Positions 44,944-53,783 of a stretch of DNA of 64,000 nt are shown here, one piece after another. The translations under genes were made by a program, and so were the position numbers. The first letter of the stretch is position 1. Every line of letters starts with the position of its first letter. This DNA comes from Bacillota bacterium (GTDB lineage: Bacteria; Bacillota; Clostridia; Christensenellales; Aristaeellaceae). The notes under the pieces were generated by a model. The model was not told the DNA's origin. It saw only the letters and a list, made by a program, of their open reading frames with translations, and ran no database searches. The stretch is taken from positions 1-64,000 of the forward strand of contig JAEWYP010000067.1 of the NCBI GenBank assembly GCA_023395615.1, given 5' to 3'.

Positions 44944-45097
44944 TATACCATAGGGAGAGGCGTTTTCCTAGCTGTGGGAGCGCGCGCGGAAGGGTTGGCA
45001 AGCGGAAATGCAGAAAAATGGCTGAATACGGGACGGTGTTGAATTTGTAAATCGTTGTGATCAGGAGGCGCTAAAGCAGGGCTGCGGCCCTTTTTGC

Positions 45098-45126
45098 TTG
45101 ACACGCCTAACTGGATGAACTACAAT
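45098..45126 (+). promoter_or_regulatory. Promoter of the CARDB-like membrane protein
   Basis: TTGACA (45098-45103), 17 bases, and TACAAT (45121-45126). It gives a leader of about 185 bases rich in GC self-complementary stretches, without a riboswitch class that I recognise. The rest of the gap 44944-45097 holds nothing that I can identify. Confidence 0.8.
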
Positions 45127-45316
45127 AGGCAGAGAGCCTTAATTCGGTTGTCATCCGGCGGTCTGCACGGTACAGCGCCGGGGTAAGCCTGAAAGGCGCG
45201 ACGATACGGAAGGTTCCTGCCGAACGCCTTGCCGCGCGATCCATCCTGCGGCAAATCGGCGATCGGTCTGAACCACCGAAGGGAGGAAGGGCGTACCCCT
45301 GAACGCCCGAGCGAAT

Positions 45317-47419
45317 ATGAAACGAAAACTGCTCCTGGCCGCGCTGGTGATGCTTGCCGCGCTGCTGTTGCTGGGCGGGGTTGCGATGGCGCAGACCACC
45401 GATCCCATCGTATGTAAAATGGAAGTATCGCCCAGCTCGCTCAGCGCGCCTGGCGAAGTTTCGGTTACTATTACCGTATCCAATTCCGGCGATACGGATA
45501 TGAAGGATCCCCTGACCCTGTACAGCCCCACCAGCGAAGTGGTAACAGATTTTGGGGATAAAGGTTCCGTCGTTCTGAAAGCCGGCGAGGTAAAAACCTG
45601 GACCGGTAAATGGGACGTGAACCAACGTACGCTGGATAACGGGCAGATTGTATTTTTTGTAAAATATACGCTGTATGGCGATAACGGCGAAAAGAACGTG
45701 AAGAGCCAGCCTATTCGGGGAAAGCTGGAGACCGCCGAAGCAAAAACCGATATCGAAGTGAAACGTACCATAACCCCGGGTACCGCGCGCGAAGGGCAGA
45801 AGGTAACGGTTCAGTACGACATCGTGAATACCGGAACGGTGTCGCTTAAAAATATCACCCTTCAGGAGAATAAATCTATCAGTTCCAAGACCGTTACAGT
45901 CGCAAAAGAACTGAAAGCCGGGGAAACCGCGCAGGTGAAATTCCCCGTCACCATGGGGAAAAAGAACCTCACCAGCAGCGCGACCATCACGTATACCTCC
46001 GGAGATTCCACCGAAAAGAAAACGCAGCAGGTGGACGAACAGGCCATTCTGTATGGCGAAGCGGCTATGACCGCCAAGCTTACGTCCAGCGCCAAGGGCG
46101 TAACCACAAACGGAACCGTTAAGCTGACCCTGGAGCTGAAAAACAGCGGAACGGTTAATTACACCGACGTTCGTGTGAATGACAAAACGCTGGGCGATGT
46201 ATTTACCAACCAGCAAATCGCCGCGGGGGCGACACTGAAACTGGAAAAAGAGATCACCCTGACGAAAACGACGGAGTATCAATTTACCATTACGGCGATT
46301 GATAACACGGGTACGACCGTCAGCCTGAATACAGACCCCCTGACTGTTACCGCAGTAGACCCCAATAAGATTGTGCACCTCACGCTGGTGGCGGCAGCGG
46401 ATCGTACGGAGGTCTATTCGCAACCGGGCATCGTTCGTTTCACATTAACGGTACAGAACGACAGTGAAGTGGATGCGACCGATGTTGCGATCTACGAAGC
46501 TAAAACAAAAATCCATACCTTTGATTCGATTCCGGCGGGACAAACCCGTTCTATGACCCGTGATGCGGCGCTGAGTATGGCGGGGAAATACCAGTTCTCC
46601 GCCGTTACGGTGGATGCGCTGAATACGACCAGCACTTTCCTGAGCAATGAAATTCAGATTGCGTTCTCCATCCCGACGCCGACACCCGTGGTGACGGCAG
46701 CCGCCGAACCGACGCCTGAACCGACATACGCGAAACTGACTTATCCCCCGATCAGTAACCCTGGTGTCGGGAGTACGCCCAAACTGATCCGCGCGTTTTT
46801 CTACCCCCTGTTATGGGCGAGCGCCATCCTGCTGATTGGTGCGATCATCGTGCTGTTGATCGCTACGCGTAAACGCATGATGGAAAAGAAAGCGTCCGAA
46901 GCGGCACTGGATCATCTGGAACGTGTGAAGCGCAGGGATTACGTCGCGCCTGTGGAGGAGCCGCAGGAAGCACCGACGTTGGAAATGGAGAAACCTGAAG
47001 AACAAACGTCTCCGGAAGGGACGGAAAACACGGAACCGGAAAGTATCAGCGAGCAGGAATTGCCACACATGAAATATGTGCGCAACGCTTATCAGCACGC
47101 AGTAGAAGAAACGACGGAAGCGGACACGAAACCCAAGGCGGATTCACTCGCTGACACCGAAGACAGCCCCTATCGCAAGCCGAAAACGGAAGCAGATACG
47201 AATCAGCCTGACGGGAACGAAGAAGCCCCCGCACTTGAGGATGAGCAGGAAGCCTATCGGGAAGAAGAAGGCTACATGGATGAACCCACCGATTCCCTGA
47301 TGGCCTTTGAAGAACCTGAGGAACCCGCCGAGAAACCTGTGGCGGTAAGCCCGGCGAAACCAAAACAGACCGAGAAACGTCGCCATCGTCGTGCGGACAG
47401 CGATTCCACAGACGAGTAA
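45317..47419 (+). CDS. Membrane-anchored protein with CARDB-like repeats and acidic cytoplasmic tail
   Basis: A 700-residue protein. The signal sequence RKLLLAALVMLAALLLLGGVA is at the N-terminus. Four CARDB-like beta-sandwich repeats of about 100 residues follow, seen in recurring phrases such as VTITVSNSGDTDMKD, VQYDIVNTGTVSLKN, LTLELKNSGTVNYTDV and RFTLTVQNDSEVDATD. A Pro/Thr-rich stretch precedes one membrane helix (FYPLLWASAILLIGAIIVLL, about 495-517). The cytoplasmic tail (about 520-700) is very rich in Glu, Asp and Pro. The topology (sensor or adhesion repeats outside, acidic tail inside) fits a wall-associated receptor, but no partner is evident. Confidence 0.78.
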   Translation: MKRKLLLAALVMLAALLLLGGVAMAQTTDPIVCKMEVSPSSLSAPGEVSVTITVSNSGDTDMKDPLTLYSPTSEVVTDFGDKGSVVLKAGEVKTWTGKWDVNQRTLDNGQIVFFVKYTLYGDNGEKNVKSQPIRGKLETAEAKTDIEVKRTITPGTAREGQKVTVQYDIVNTGTVSLKNITLQENKSISSKTVTVAKELKAGETAQVKFPVTMGKKNLTSSATITYTSGDSTEKKTQQVDEQAILYGEAAMTAKLTSSAKGVTTNGTVKLTLELKNSGTVNYTDVRVNDKTLGDVFTNQQIAAGATLKLEKEITLTKTTEYQFTITAIDNTGTTVSLNTDPLTVTAVDPNKIVHLTLVAAADRTEVYSQPGIVRFTLTVQNDSEVDATDVAIYEAKTKIHTFDSIPAGQTRSMTRDAALSMAGKYQFSAVTVDALNTTSTFLSNEIQIAFSIPTPTPVVTAAAEPTPEPTYAKLTYPPISNPGVGSTPKLIRAFFYPLLWASAILLIGAIIVLLIATRKRMMEKKASEAALDHLERVKRRDYVAPVEEPQEAPTLEMEKPEEQTSPEGTENTEPESISEQELPHMKYVRNAYQHAVEETTEADTKPKADSLADTEDSPYRKPKTEADTNQPDGNEEAPALEDEQEAYREEEGYMDEPTDSLMAFEEPEEPAEKPVAVSPAKPKQTEKRRHRRADSDSTDE

Positions 47420-47430
47420 ATGGTATTTTG

Positions 47431-47467
47431 ATCACCCGTACGGTTGGCGCCGACGGGTGATTTTTTT
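47431..47467 (+). terminator. Terminator of the CARDB-like gene
   Basis: ATCACCCGT-N10-ACGGGTGAT, followed by seven T. Confidence 0.9.
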
Positions 47468-47502
47468 GTACGAAAGCAGCAGATTCCTCGTGAGACGCAG
47501 GC

Positions 47503-47531
47503 TTGTTTTCGGGGTAAAACCCTTGTATAAT
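47503..47531 (+). promoter_or_regulatory. Promoter of the DUF2461-phosphohexomutase-NUDIX group
   Basis: TTGTTT (47503-47508), 17 bases, and TATAAT (47526-47531). The start codon is 30 bases downstream after AAAGGAGGA. Confidence 0.75.
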
Positions 47532-47560
47532 AAGGATATGGGATAAAGGAGGACAGACGG

Positions 47561-48256
47561 ATGTTTACAGGATTTCCTGAAGAAACGATCCGCTTTTTTT
47601 TGGAACTGCGTTTCCATAATGAAGCCACTTTTTTCAACGCTCACAGGGACGAGTATGAACGAAGCGTGCGTGAACCGTTTTATGGTTTTATTCAGGCAAT
47701 GGCGCCCGCAGTGAAGCAGGTTGCGGACGATATGGAACTGCGGCCGGATAAATGCCTGGCACGAATCCGCCGGGATACTCGCTTTTCGAAAGATAAAACG
47801 CCATATCGCGATCATCTGTGGCTTTTGTTCCGTCGCGGCGGCGAAATCCGGGATACATCCGTAATGTACTGGTTTGAACTGGCGCCGGAGCATGTGGAAT
47901 GGGGGCTCGGCTTTTGGGGGTATAACCGCCCCGCGATGGACGCGCTTCGGAAAGCAATCCGGGAAAAGCCTGACGCGGTATTGCGCGCTTTTCGGGAGGC
48001 TCGGATTCCGGAACAAGATCTGGAAATATACGGCGATCGGTATCAGCGGATGGCTGTTCCGGATGGATTGCCCCAACTGCTTCAGGAAATTTACCCCCTG
48101 AAAGAGCTTTACATCAAGCGGACCGGCATACCGCTGCAAATGGCTTATTCCGAAGCGCTTGTTGAGCGCTGTTCGCAGGATATTCTCCGCCTGAAGCCAC
48201 TGTATTTATTATTGCGCAGGATGGCGGACGAGGGCATGGCGGCGCTGGAAGGGTAA
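47561..48256 (+). CDS. DUF2461 family protein
   Basis: A 231-residue protein starting MFTGFPEETIRFFLELRFHN. DUF2461 (TIGR02453) motifs are visible: NEATFFNAHRDEYERSVREP near the start, RIRRDTRFSKDKTPYRDH near residues 66-83, and YWFELAPEHVEWGLG. The molecular function of the family is unknown. It lies 41 bases before the phosphohexomutase gene in the same direction. Confidence 0.86.
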   Translation: MFTGFPEETIRFFLELRFHNEATFFNAHRDEYERSVREPFYGFIQAMAPAVKQVADDMELRPDKCLARIRRDTRFSKDKTPYRDHLWLLFRRGGEIRDTSVMYWFELAPEHVEWGLGFWGYNRPAMDALRKAIREKPDAVLRAFREARIPEQDLEIYGDRYQRMAVPDGLPQLLQEIYPLKELYIKRTGIPLQMAYSEALVERCSQDILRLKPLYLLLRRMADEGMAALEG

Positions 48257-48297
48257 ACAGCAGAACGGCAAAGGTTGAATGACCGAAAGGAGTAATT

Positions 48298-49827
48298 ATG
48301 GATTTTCGAACACTGAAGAGCGGATCAGATGTGCGTGGAATTGCTGTCGGTGAGGAAGCTGTATTAACGCAAGAGGTGGCCCGAACGCTGGGAAGAGCGT
48401 TTGTGCGCTTCTTAGCACAACGCATCGGAAAACCGGCAGATCAGATGACGGTTGCATTGGGGCGGGACAGCCGGGTTTCCGGTCCGTCACTGCTGATGGC
48501 TGCGGCGGAGGGTATTGCGGCTGAAGGCGCAACCGCGAATGATTATGGCATGTGCACAACGCCGTCTATGTATATGGCCATCTTAACGGATGGATTTCGC
48601 CCCAATGGTTCGATCATGATTACGGCCAGCCATCATCCCTGGAAGTTGAACGGCCTTAAATTTTTCACCGAGGCGGGCGGGCTGGGCTTTCACGAACTGG
48701 ACGAACTGTTGCAGTTGGCGCAGACACTGCCTGAAACAGGCAATATCACACGCGGTCAGGTTTCAGCTGTTCCGTTCTTGCCCCGGTATGTGGATCATCT
48801 CCGGCAACTGATTATCAACGGCGTCAACCCCGAAGTAACTCAGCCGCTGCTGGGGCTGCACGTGGTGGTAGATGCGGGCAACGGCGCGGGTGGTTTCTAT
48901 GCCGATATGCTGCAAGGCTTGGGCGCGTGGATCGAGGGAAGCCAGTTTCTGGAGCCGGACGGCCACTTCCCCAACCATATCCCGAACCCCGAAAACCCGG
49001 AAGCAATGGACTCGCTGGCGGGGGCGGTGCTGCGCGTTGGCGCAGACATCGGTGTGATTTTTGACGCGGACTGCGATCGTGCCGCGATTGTGGATCATAC
49101 CGGCAAAGAAATTAACCGTAACCGCCTGATTGCCATGATCAGCGCAATCTTGTTAGAAAACGATCCGGGCGCGACCATCGTAACCGACTCTGTTACCTCG
49201 TCCGGGCTGGCGGAGTTTATCCAGGAGTGGGGCGGCGTTCATTATCGGTACAAGCGCGGATACCGCAACGTGATCGATGAGGCGATCCGCCTGAATGCGG
49301 CGGGGATCGACTGCCCGCTGGCGATTGAAACCAGCGGCCATGCCGCCTTGCGTGACAACCATTTTCTGGATGATGGGATGTACCTGGTTACCCTTCTGCT
49401 GATTAAGGCTATGCAGTTGAAACAGCAGGGGCGGGAGTTGGGTACTCTGCTGGACGGTCTGAAAGAGCCGGTGGAGAGCACGGAAATCCGGCTGCCAATC
49501 ACAAGCGCGGACTTTGCGCAGGCGGGAAGGCAGATTATCGAGCAGATGATGGATTACGCCACCTGGCAGACAGGATGGCATATCGCGCCGGATAACCGCG
49601 AGGGAATCCGTATCAGCTTTGATCTGGACGGCGGGCTGAACAACGGCTGGTTCCTTTTGCGGCTGTCCGTGCACGACCCCGTAATGCCGCTGAATGTGGA
49701 AAGCGACGTGGCTGGCGGTGTGCAGCAGATTCTGCACGAACTGATAAAAGCCCTTGAAGAGGCGGAGGGTGTGGATTTGCAGCCGTTACGCGACGCGCTG
49801 GCATCCCCGGAGAATCAACAGGCATAA
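48298..49827 (+). CDS. Phosphoglucomutase/phosphomannomutase family protein
   Basis: A 509-residue alpha-D-phosphohexomutase starting MDFRTLKSGSDVRGIAVGEE. The phosphoserine loop is TASHHPWKLNGLKFF (Ser near residue 107), the metal loop DADCDRAAI (near 258) and the sugar loop AIETSGHAAL (near 342). It interconverts glucose- or mannose-1- and 6-phosphates; which sugar is not determinable here. It can supply glucose-1-phosphate to glgC. RBS GAAAGGAG. Confidence 0.92.
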   Translation: MDFRTLKSGSDVRGIAVGEEAVLTQEVARTLGRAFVRFLAQRIGKPADQMTVALGRDSRVSGPSLLMAAAEGIAAEGATANDYGMCTTPSMYMAILTDGFRPNGSIMITASHHPWKLNGLKFFTEAGGLGFHELDELLQLAQTLPETGNITRGQVSAVPFLPRYVDHLRQLIINGVNPEVTQPLLGLHVVVDAGNGAGGFYADMLQGLGAWIEGSQFLEPDGHFPNHIPNPENPEAMDSLAGAVLRVGADIGVIFDADCDRAAIVDHTGKEINRNRLIAMISAILLENDPGATIVTDSVTSSGLAEFIQEWGGVHYRYKRGYRNVIDEAIRLNAAGIDCPLAIETSGHAALRDNHFLDDGMYLVTLLLIKAMQLKQQGRELGTLLDGLKEPVESTEIRLPITSADFAQAGRQIIEQMMDYATWQTGWHIAPDNREGIRISFDLDGGLNNGWFLLRLSVHDPVMPLNVESDVAGGVQQILHELIKALEEAEGVDLQPLRDALASPENQQA

Positions 49828-49836
49828 GGAGACGGC

Positions 49837-50313
49837 ATGGGGGAATATATACGGGAGATTCGCCGTTGGGTTGGCCATCGGCCGGTGATGCAATGCGGCG
49901 CGTCGGTTATTGTGGAAAACGAACGCGGCGAGGTACTGCTGGAACAGCGCGCTGATACGGGTGACTGGGCCTATATCGGCGGGGCGGTTGAACTGTACGA
50001 GCGCACCGAGGACGCCGCAGCGCGGGAACTGGCCGAAGAGACGGGGCTGATTGCGGAGGAGCTGTCTTTATTGGGGGTGTATTCCGGCGAGAAAATGCGG
50101 TTTGAATACCCCAATGGAGATCAGGTGAGCAATATCGATGTCGTGTATGTTTGCCGTAGCTATCGCGGCACGTTGCAACCGCAGGAAACGGAAGTCACCT
50201 GCCTGCGCTTTTTCGCACCGGAGGCTCTGCCGTCGCCGTTTTTTCCGCCCAATCAACCGGCTATGAAAGCCTATCTTCAAGCCCGAAATATCAGCGACCC
50301 GCGCTTCCTGTAA
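49837..50313 (+). CDS. NUDIX hydrolase
   Basis: A 158-residue protein with a complete Nudix box, GAVELYERTEDAAARELAEE followed by TGL, matching Gx5Ex7REUxEExGU. Such enzymes cleave nucleoside diphosphates linked to another moiety. It starts 9 bases after the phosphohexomutase stop, with RBS TAAGGAG, so both are likely in one operon. The substrate is not predictable. Confidence 0.9.
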   Translation: MGEYIREIRRWVGHRPVMQCGASVIVENERGEVLLEQRADTGDWAYIGGAVELYERTEDAAARELAEETGLIAEELSLLGVYSGEKMRFEYPNGDQVSNIDVVYVCRSYRGTLQPQETEVTCLRFFAPEALPSPFFPPNQPAMKAYLQARNISDPRFL

Positions 50314-50609
50314 AGGAAACGCGGGTCCAACTTTTATAGGCCCGTTTGTGTTATCACTGTTGGATACGAAGGGGATCACATAAGTAGGGTAAGCTTAACC
50401 GGCCACTCTTGCTTCCCGGCATCCGAAACTTTAGGCAAACTGCTCTGTATACCAGGTATTCGTTAGTCGACGATCCGGGTTATATGGATTCGCATAGAGT
50501 ACTGCTTAACGAAACGGGTGCGGGGAAAAGAACAAGATAATGATGGTCGGTTGTGCCTGTTTACGGTAGTTGCAGCCCGTTTTTCCCGATGAATTGGGCG
50601 TTCGGTGTG
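50314..50609. other. Intergenic region between convergent NUDIX and copA genes
   Basis: A near-300-base gap without a credible gene on either strand. A weak hairpin (AACGCGGGTCC against GGCCCGTTT) lies just after the NUDIX stop near 50318-50348 and may terminate it. I see nothing else. Confidence 0.4.
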
Positions 50610-53084
50610 TCAGGCCTGTTTTTTCTCTGCGCTGGGGCGGAAACGCTTCAGGCGCAGAGCGTTGGTAACGACTGAAACAGAGCTTAAGCTCATAGCAGCA
50701 GCGGCCAGCATGGGATTGAGCAGCGGTCCCCCAAACAAATGAAGCAGGCCCGCAGCAATCGGGATGCCTATGGTGTTATAACCGAAAGCCCAGAAAAGGT
50801 TTTGCTTGATGTTGCGAATGGTGCGGCGGCTCAGTTCCACGGCGGTGGGCACATCCATGGGGTCGGAACGCATCAGCACGACATCTGCGCTGTCCATCGC
50901 TACGTCTGTGCCGGAGCCGATGGCGATGCCGACGTTTGCCTGCGCCAGTGCGGGCGCATCGTTAATTCCGTCGCCCACCATGGCAACACGGCGGCCTTCC
51001 GCCTGCAGCTTTTTCACTTCGCCCGCCTTATCCTGCGGGAGTACTTCGGACAAAATCCGCTCAATGCCAACCTGTCTGGCAATTGCCGATGCGGTGAGGC
51101 GGTTGTCGCCGGTCATCATCACCACGTCGATGCCCATTTTACGCAGGCTTTCCACAGCGGCGCGGCTACCGGGTTTTACCACATCCGCCACTGCGATCAG
51201 CCCGGCCAGCTGGCCGTCCACCGCAACGTACATGGGGGTTTTGCCTTCCTGCGCCAGCCGTTCTGCATGGGGTTGAAACGCCTCCAGAGAAACGCCTGTT
51301 TCTTCCATCAACTTCCGGTTGCCGGAGGTGACGCGGCGGCCATCCACGATGGCTTCAATGCCGCGCCCCATTTTCGCCTGGAAGCTGTTTGCCTGCAAAA
51401 ACGGCAGGTTCTTACGCGCGGCAAAGGCGATGATCGCCTGCCCGAGGGAGTGCTCGGACGGCTTTTCTGCGGACGCGGCAATCTGTAACAGTTGATCCGT
51501 GGTAAATCCCGCGGCGGGCAGCACGTCGGTTACGCTCGGTTTACCTTCCGTCAGGGTGCCGGTTTTATCAAAAATGATAGTTTGCAGGGTGTGGGCGGTT
51601 TCCAGCGCTTCGCCGCTTTTAAAAAGAATACCGTATTCCGCACCCTTGCCGGTCGCTACCATAATTGCGGTCGGCGTTGCCAGCCCCAATGCGCAGGGAC
51701 AGGCAATAACCAGTATGGATACGAAGATTGTTAATGCGAACTTAAGATCACCGCCGGTTCCGATATACCACGCGATCCCTGCGATCAGCGCAATTGCCAT
51801 CACAACCGGTACGAAATATCCGCTGACGATATCGGCCAGTTTGGCGATCGGCGCTTTCGCGCCCTGCGCGTCTTCCACCAGTCGGATGATCTGCGCCAGC
51901 GCTGTGTCGTCGCCTACCTTTTCCGCACGGAAACGGATGGCGCCGGTGGTATTAATGGTAGCGGCGTAAACTGTATCGCCTGCTTTCTTCTCGGCGGGCA
52001 GGCTTTCGCCGGTCAGCATGGATTCATCAATCGCCGTATGGCCTTCGGTAACGGTTCCGTCAACCGGGATACGCGCACCAGGCCGGACGATGATTACATC
52101 GCCGATCTCCACTTCCTCGATAGGAATTTCCTTCTCCATGCCCTGATGCAGTACCAGCGCGGTTTTGGGAGCAAGGTTCATCAGTTTTTGCACCGCATCG
52201 CCGGTACGACCCTTGGAGATGGTTTCCAGCGTTTTACCCAGCAGGATCAGGGTGATGATCACAGCGGCGGATTCAAAATAAAGCGAGTGAACGGCCATTG
52301 TGTTGCCCGTCGCAATCTGAAAAATGTTATATACACTGTAGCCAACCGAGGCCGCCGTGCCGACGGCGATCAGCGAATCCATGTTGGGGCTTCGCTGCCA
52401 AAGCGAGCGGAAGCCCATCGTATAAAAACGGTACCCAACGGCGATCACTGGCACCGTCAGCAGGAGTTCTGTCAGCGCATACCGCAGGGGATGTTCCATT
52501 GGTGAAAGCGCTATCGGAATCGGAAGGCCTACCATGGGCGCCATCGCGACATAGAGCAGGGGCAGGGTAAACAGGGCGGATAGGAAGAGCCGGGTTTTCA
52601 TGGCGTTGATTTCGCGACGCTTCCGGTCACGGTTTTCCTCGGCTGCGTTTTTCGTATGCGGTGTCAGCGCCTGATACCCCGCTTTTTCGATGCTTGCGCG
52701 GATATCCGAAAGGCGTGTTTCCTGAGGGTTATAAGCGACGGTGGCTTTTTCGGTAGCCAGATTGACGGAGGCGCTTTCCACACCGGGCAACCGGCCGATT
52801 GCCTTTTGCACACGAGTGGCGCAGGCGGCGCAGGTCATGCCCCCGATCGGAATCGTCACATTCTGCACGCCTGTTTTTTCTTCGGCCGCATAGCCCAGTT
52901 CCCGTACTTTCGCGTCAATATCGGCAGAGTCGGTTTGGGCGGGATCATGTTCCACGTACAGGGTTTCGGTGGCGAAATTCAGGCTGGCATGGGTTACGCC
53001 CGGCATCTGAGAAACGTTTTTCTCGATGGTCTGGGCGCAGACCGCACAGGACATGCCGCTGATATGAAATGCTGTTTTTTTCAA
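50610..53084 (-). CDS. copA: Copper-translocating P-type ATPase CopA
   Basis: An 824-residue P1B-ATPase from a TTG start at 53084, beginning (M)KKTAFHISGMSCAVC after AAAGGAGACTGACTGC. Two heavy-metal-associated domains have CxxC at residues 13-16 (CAVC) and 85-88 (CAAC). Eight membrane helices include the CPC motif in VIACPCALGLATPTAIM. The phosphorylation motif DKTGTLTEG and the GDGINDAPALAQANVG hinge are intact. It exports Cu(I). The longer upstream frame lacks an RBS and family similarity. No copZ or csoR is beside it; an HxlR-type gene diverges from it. Confidence 0.95.
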   Translation of the reverse strand: MKKTAFHISGMSCAVCAQTIEKNVSQMPGVTHASLNFATETLYVEHDPAQTDSADIDAKVRELGYAAEEKTGVQNVTIPIGGMTCAACATRVQKAIGRLPGVESASVNLATEKATVAYNPQETRLSDIRASIEKAGYQALTPHTKNAAEENRDRKRREINAMKTRLFLSALFTLPLLYVAMAPMVGLPIPIALSPMEHPLRYALTELLLTVPVIAVGYRFYTMGFRSLWQRSPNMDSLIAVGTAASVGYSVYNIFQIATGNTMAVHSLYFESAAVIITLILLGKTLETISKGRTGDAVQKLMNLAPKTALVLHQGMEKEIPIEEVEIGDVIIVRPGARIPVDGTVTEGHTAIDESMLTGESLPAEKKAGDTVYAATINTTGAIRFRAEKVGDDTALAQIIRLVEDAQGAKAPIAKLADIVSGYFVPVVMAIALIAGIAWYIGTGGDLKFALTIFVSILVIACPCALGLATPTAIMVATGKGAEYGILFKSGEALETAHTLQTIIFDKTGTLTEGKPSVTDVLPAAGFTTDQLLQIAASAEKPSEHSLGQAIIAFAARKNLPFLQANSFQAKMGRGIEAIVDGRRVTSGNRKLMEETGVSLEAFQPHAERLAQEGKTPMYVAVDGQLAGLIAVADVVKPGSRAAVESLRKMGIDVVMMTGDNRLTASAIARQVGIERILSEVLPQDKAGEVKKLQAEGRRVAMVGDGINDAPALAQANVGIAIGSGTDVAMDSADVVLMRSDPMDVPTAVELSRRTIRNIKQNLFWAFGYNTIGIPIAAGLLHLFGGPLLNPMLAAAAMSLSSVSVVTNALRLKRFRPSAEKKQA

Positions 53085-53138
53085 AGCAGTCAGTCTCCTT
53101 TCGGGTCTGGAAGGTGAATAAATGCACTTTCCGTACAT

Positions 53139-53166
53139 ATTGTAACGCATGAGGGTAATAAAGCAA
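53139..53166 (-). promoter_or_regulatory. Promoter of copA
   Basis: On the minus strand, TTGCTT (53161-53166), a 16-base spacer, and TACAAT (53139-53144). The -35 box overlaps a 12-base palindrome by two bases. Confidence 0.65.
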
Positions 53167-53176
53167 GTACGTACTT
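53165..53176. promoter_or_regulatory. Palindrome AAGTACGTACTT, candidate operator
   Basis: A perfect 12-base palindrome between the divergent copA and hxlR-type promoters, overlapping the copA -35 box. It is not the known copY box (TACAnnTGTA). It is a good candidate site for the neighbouring HxlR-type regulator. Confidence 0.5.
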
Positions 53177-53216
53177 TCTGGTGAGCTGGTACACTTTTGG
53201 GTAGCGTGCCTATAGG

Positions 53217-53245
53217 TTGCGTTATCGCACCTGACACTGTATGAT
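53217..53245 (+). promoter_or_regulatory. Promoter of the HxlR-type regulator
   Basis: TTGCGT (53217-53222), 17 bases, and TATGAT (53240-53245). Confidence 0.6.
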
Positions 53246-53303
53246 GGGTGGGTAAGACACAGGGGATAGATCCCTTATGATCCTGCCATGGGAGGCGGTT
53301 GCG

Positions 53304-53666
53304 ATGGAGTGCCATTGCCCGGGCGTGAATTGCCCAGTGGAGGAAACCCTGCGAATGATCGGCGGCAAGTATAAGGCACTGATCCTGTGGCACCTGCTTG
53401 CGCATACGCTGCGTTTCAGTGAGCTGCACCGGCTGATTCCGCAGGCAACCCCTAAAATGCTGACACAGCAGCTGCGAGAGTTGGAAGCGGACGGTCTGCT
53501 GACCCGTGCCGTGTTTGCCGAGGTTCCTCCACGGGTAGAGTATACCCTTACGGAGAAGGGGCGAAGCATCCGTTCAGTTTTATACGATATGTTTGATTGG
53601 GGCGCGGAAGCGCTTCGTAACAGTGGAAAAAACATAAACTGTTCCATGGTGAGAAACCGCAGCTGA
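53304..53666 (+). CDS. HxlR-family transcriptional regulator with extra Cys/His at the N-terminus
   Basis: A 120-residue winged helix protein starting MECHCPGVNCPVEETLRMIG. HxlR proteins typically begin near CPVE and continue GGKYKALILWHL, as here, then LRFSELHRLIPQATPKMLTQ (recognition helix) and LTEKGRSI. The N-terminus carries Cys3, His4, Cys5 and Cys10, more than the single conserved Cys of relatives. HxlR proteins sense electrophiles or oxidants through Cys. Here divergent copA suggests copper or thiol-metal sensing, which is inference. The ATG at 53304 follows GGGAGG with an 8-base gap. Confidence 0.87.
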   Translation: MECHCPGVNCPVEETLRMIGGKYKALILWHLLAHTLRFSELHRLIPQATPKMLTQQLRELEADGLLTRAVFAEVPPRVEYTLTEKGRSIRSVLYDMFDWGAEALRNSGKNINCSMVRNRS

Positions 53667-53700
53667 ATTTGCCTCGGAACAAGCATACTTTTTACAAGCA

Positions 53701-53728
53701 AGCCGCCGCCTGAAAAACAGGCGGCGGT
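53701..53728 (-). terminator. Hairpin after the aminotransferase and regulator genes
   Basis: AGCCGCCGCCTG-AAAAA-CAGGCGGCGGT is a perfect GC-rich stem between convergent genes. The T-rich tail is poor in both directions. Confidence 0.65.
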
Positions 53729-53783
53729 GGTAAGACAGGAAACGTTTGTGATGGAACTGGATTCTCCCGAAGAACCATACCCG

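Noticed and set aside
45127..45316. c-di-GMP or c-di-AMP riboswitch in the CARDB-gene leader
   Set aside because: GC-rich hairpins are present, but the conserved core sequences of these classes were not found.
50814..51276. Open frames antisense to copA (such as 50739-51488 and 50806-51276)
   Set aside because: Both are opposite the well-supported ATP-binding domain of CopA.
53085..53429. Upstream extension of CopA to an ATG at 53429
   Set aside because: The extra residues lack similarity, cross the regulator start and its promoter, and a TTG with a strong RBS lies exactly at the HMA domain start.
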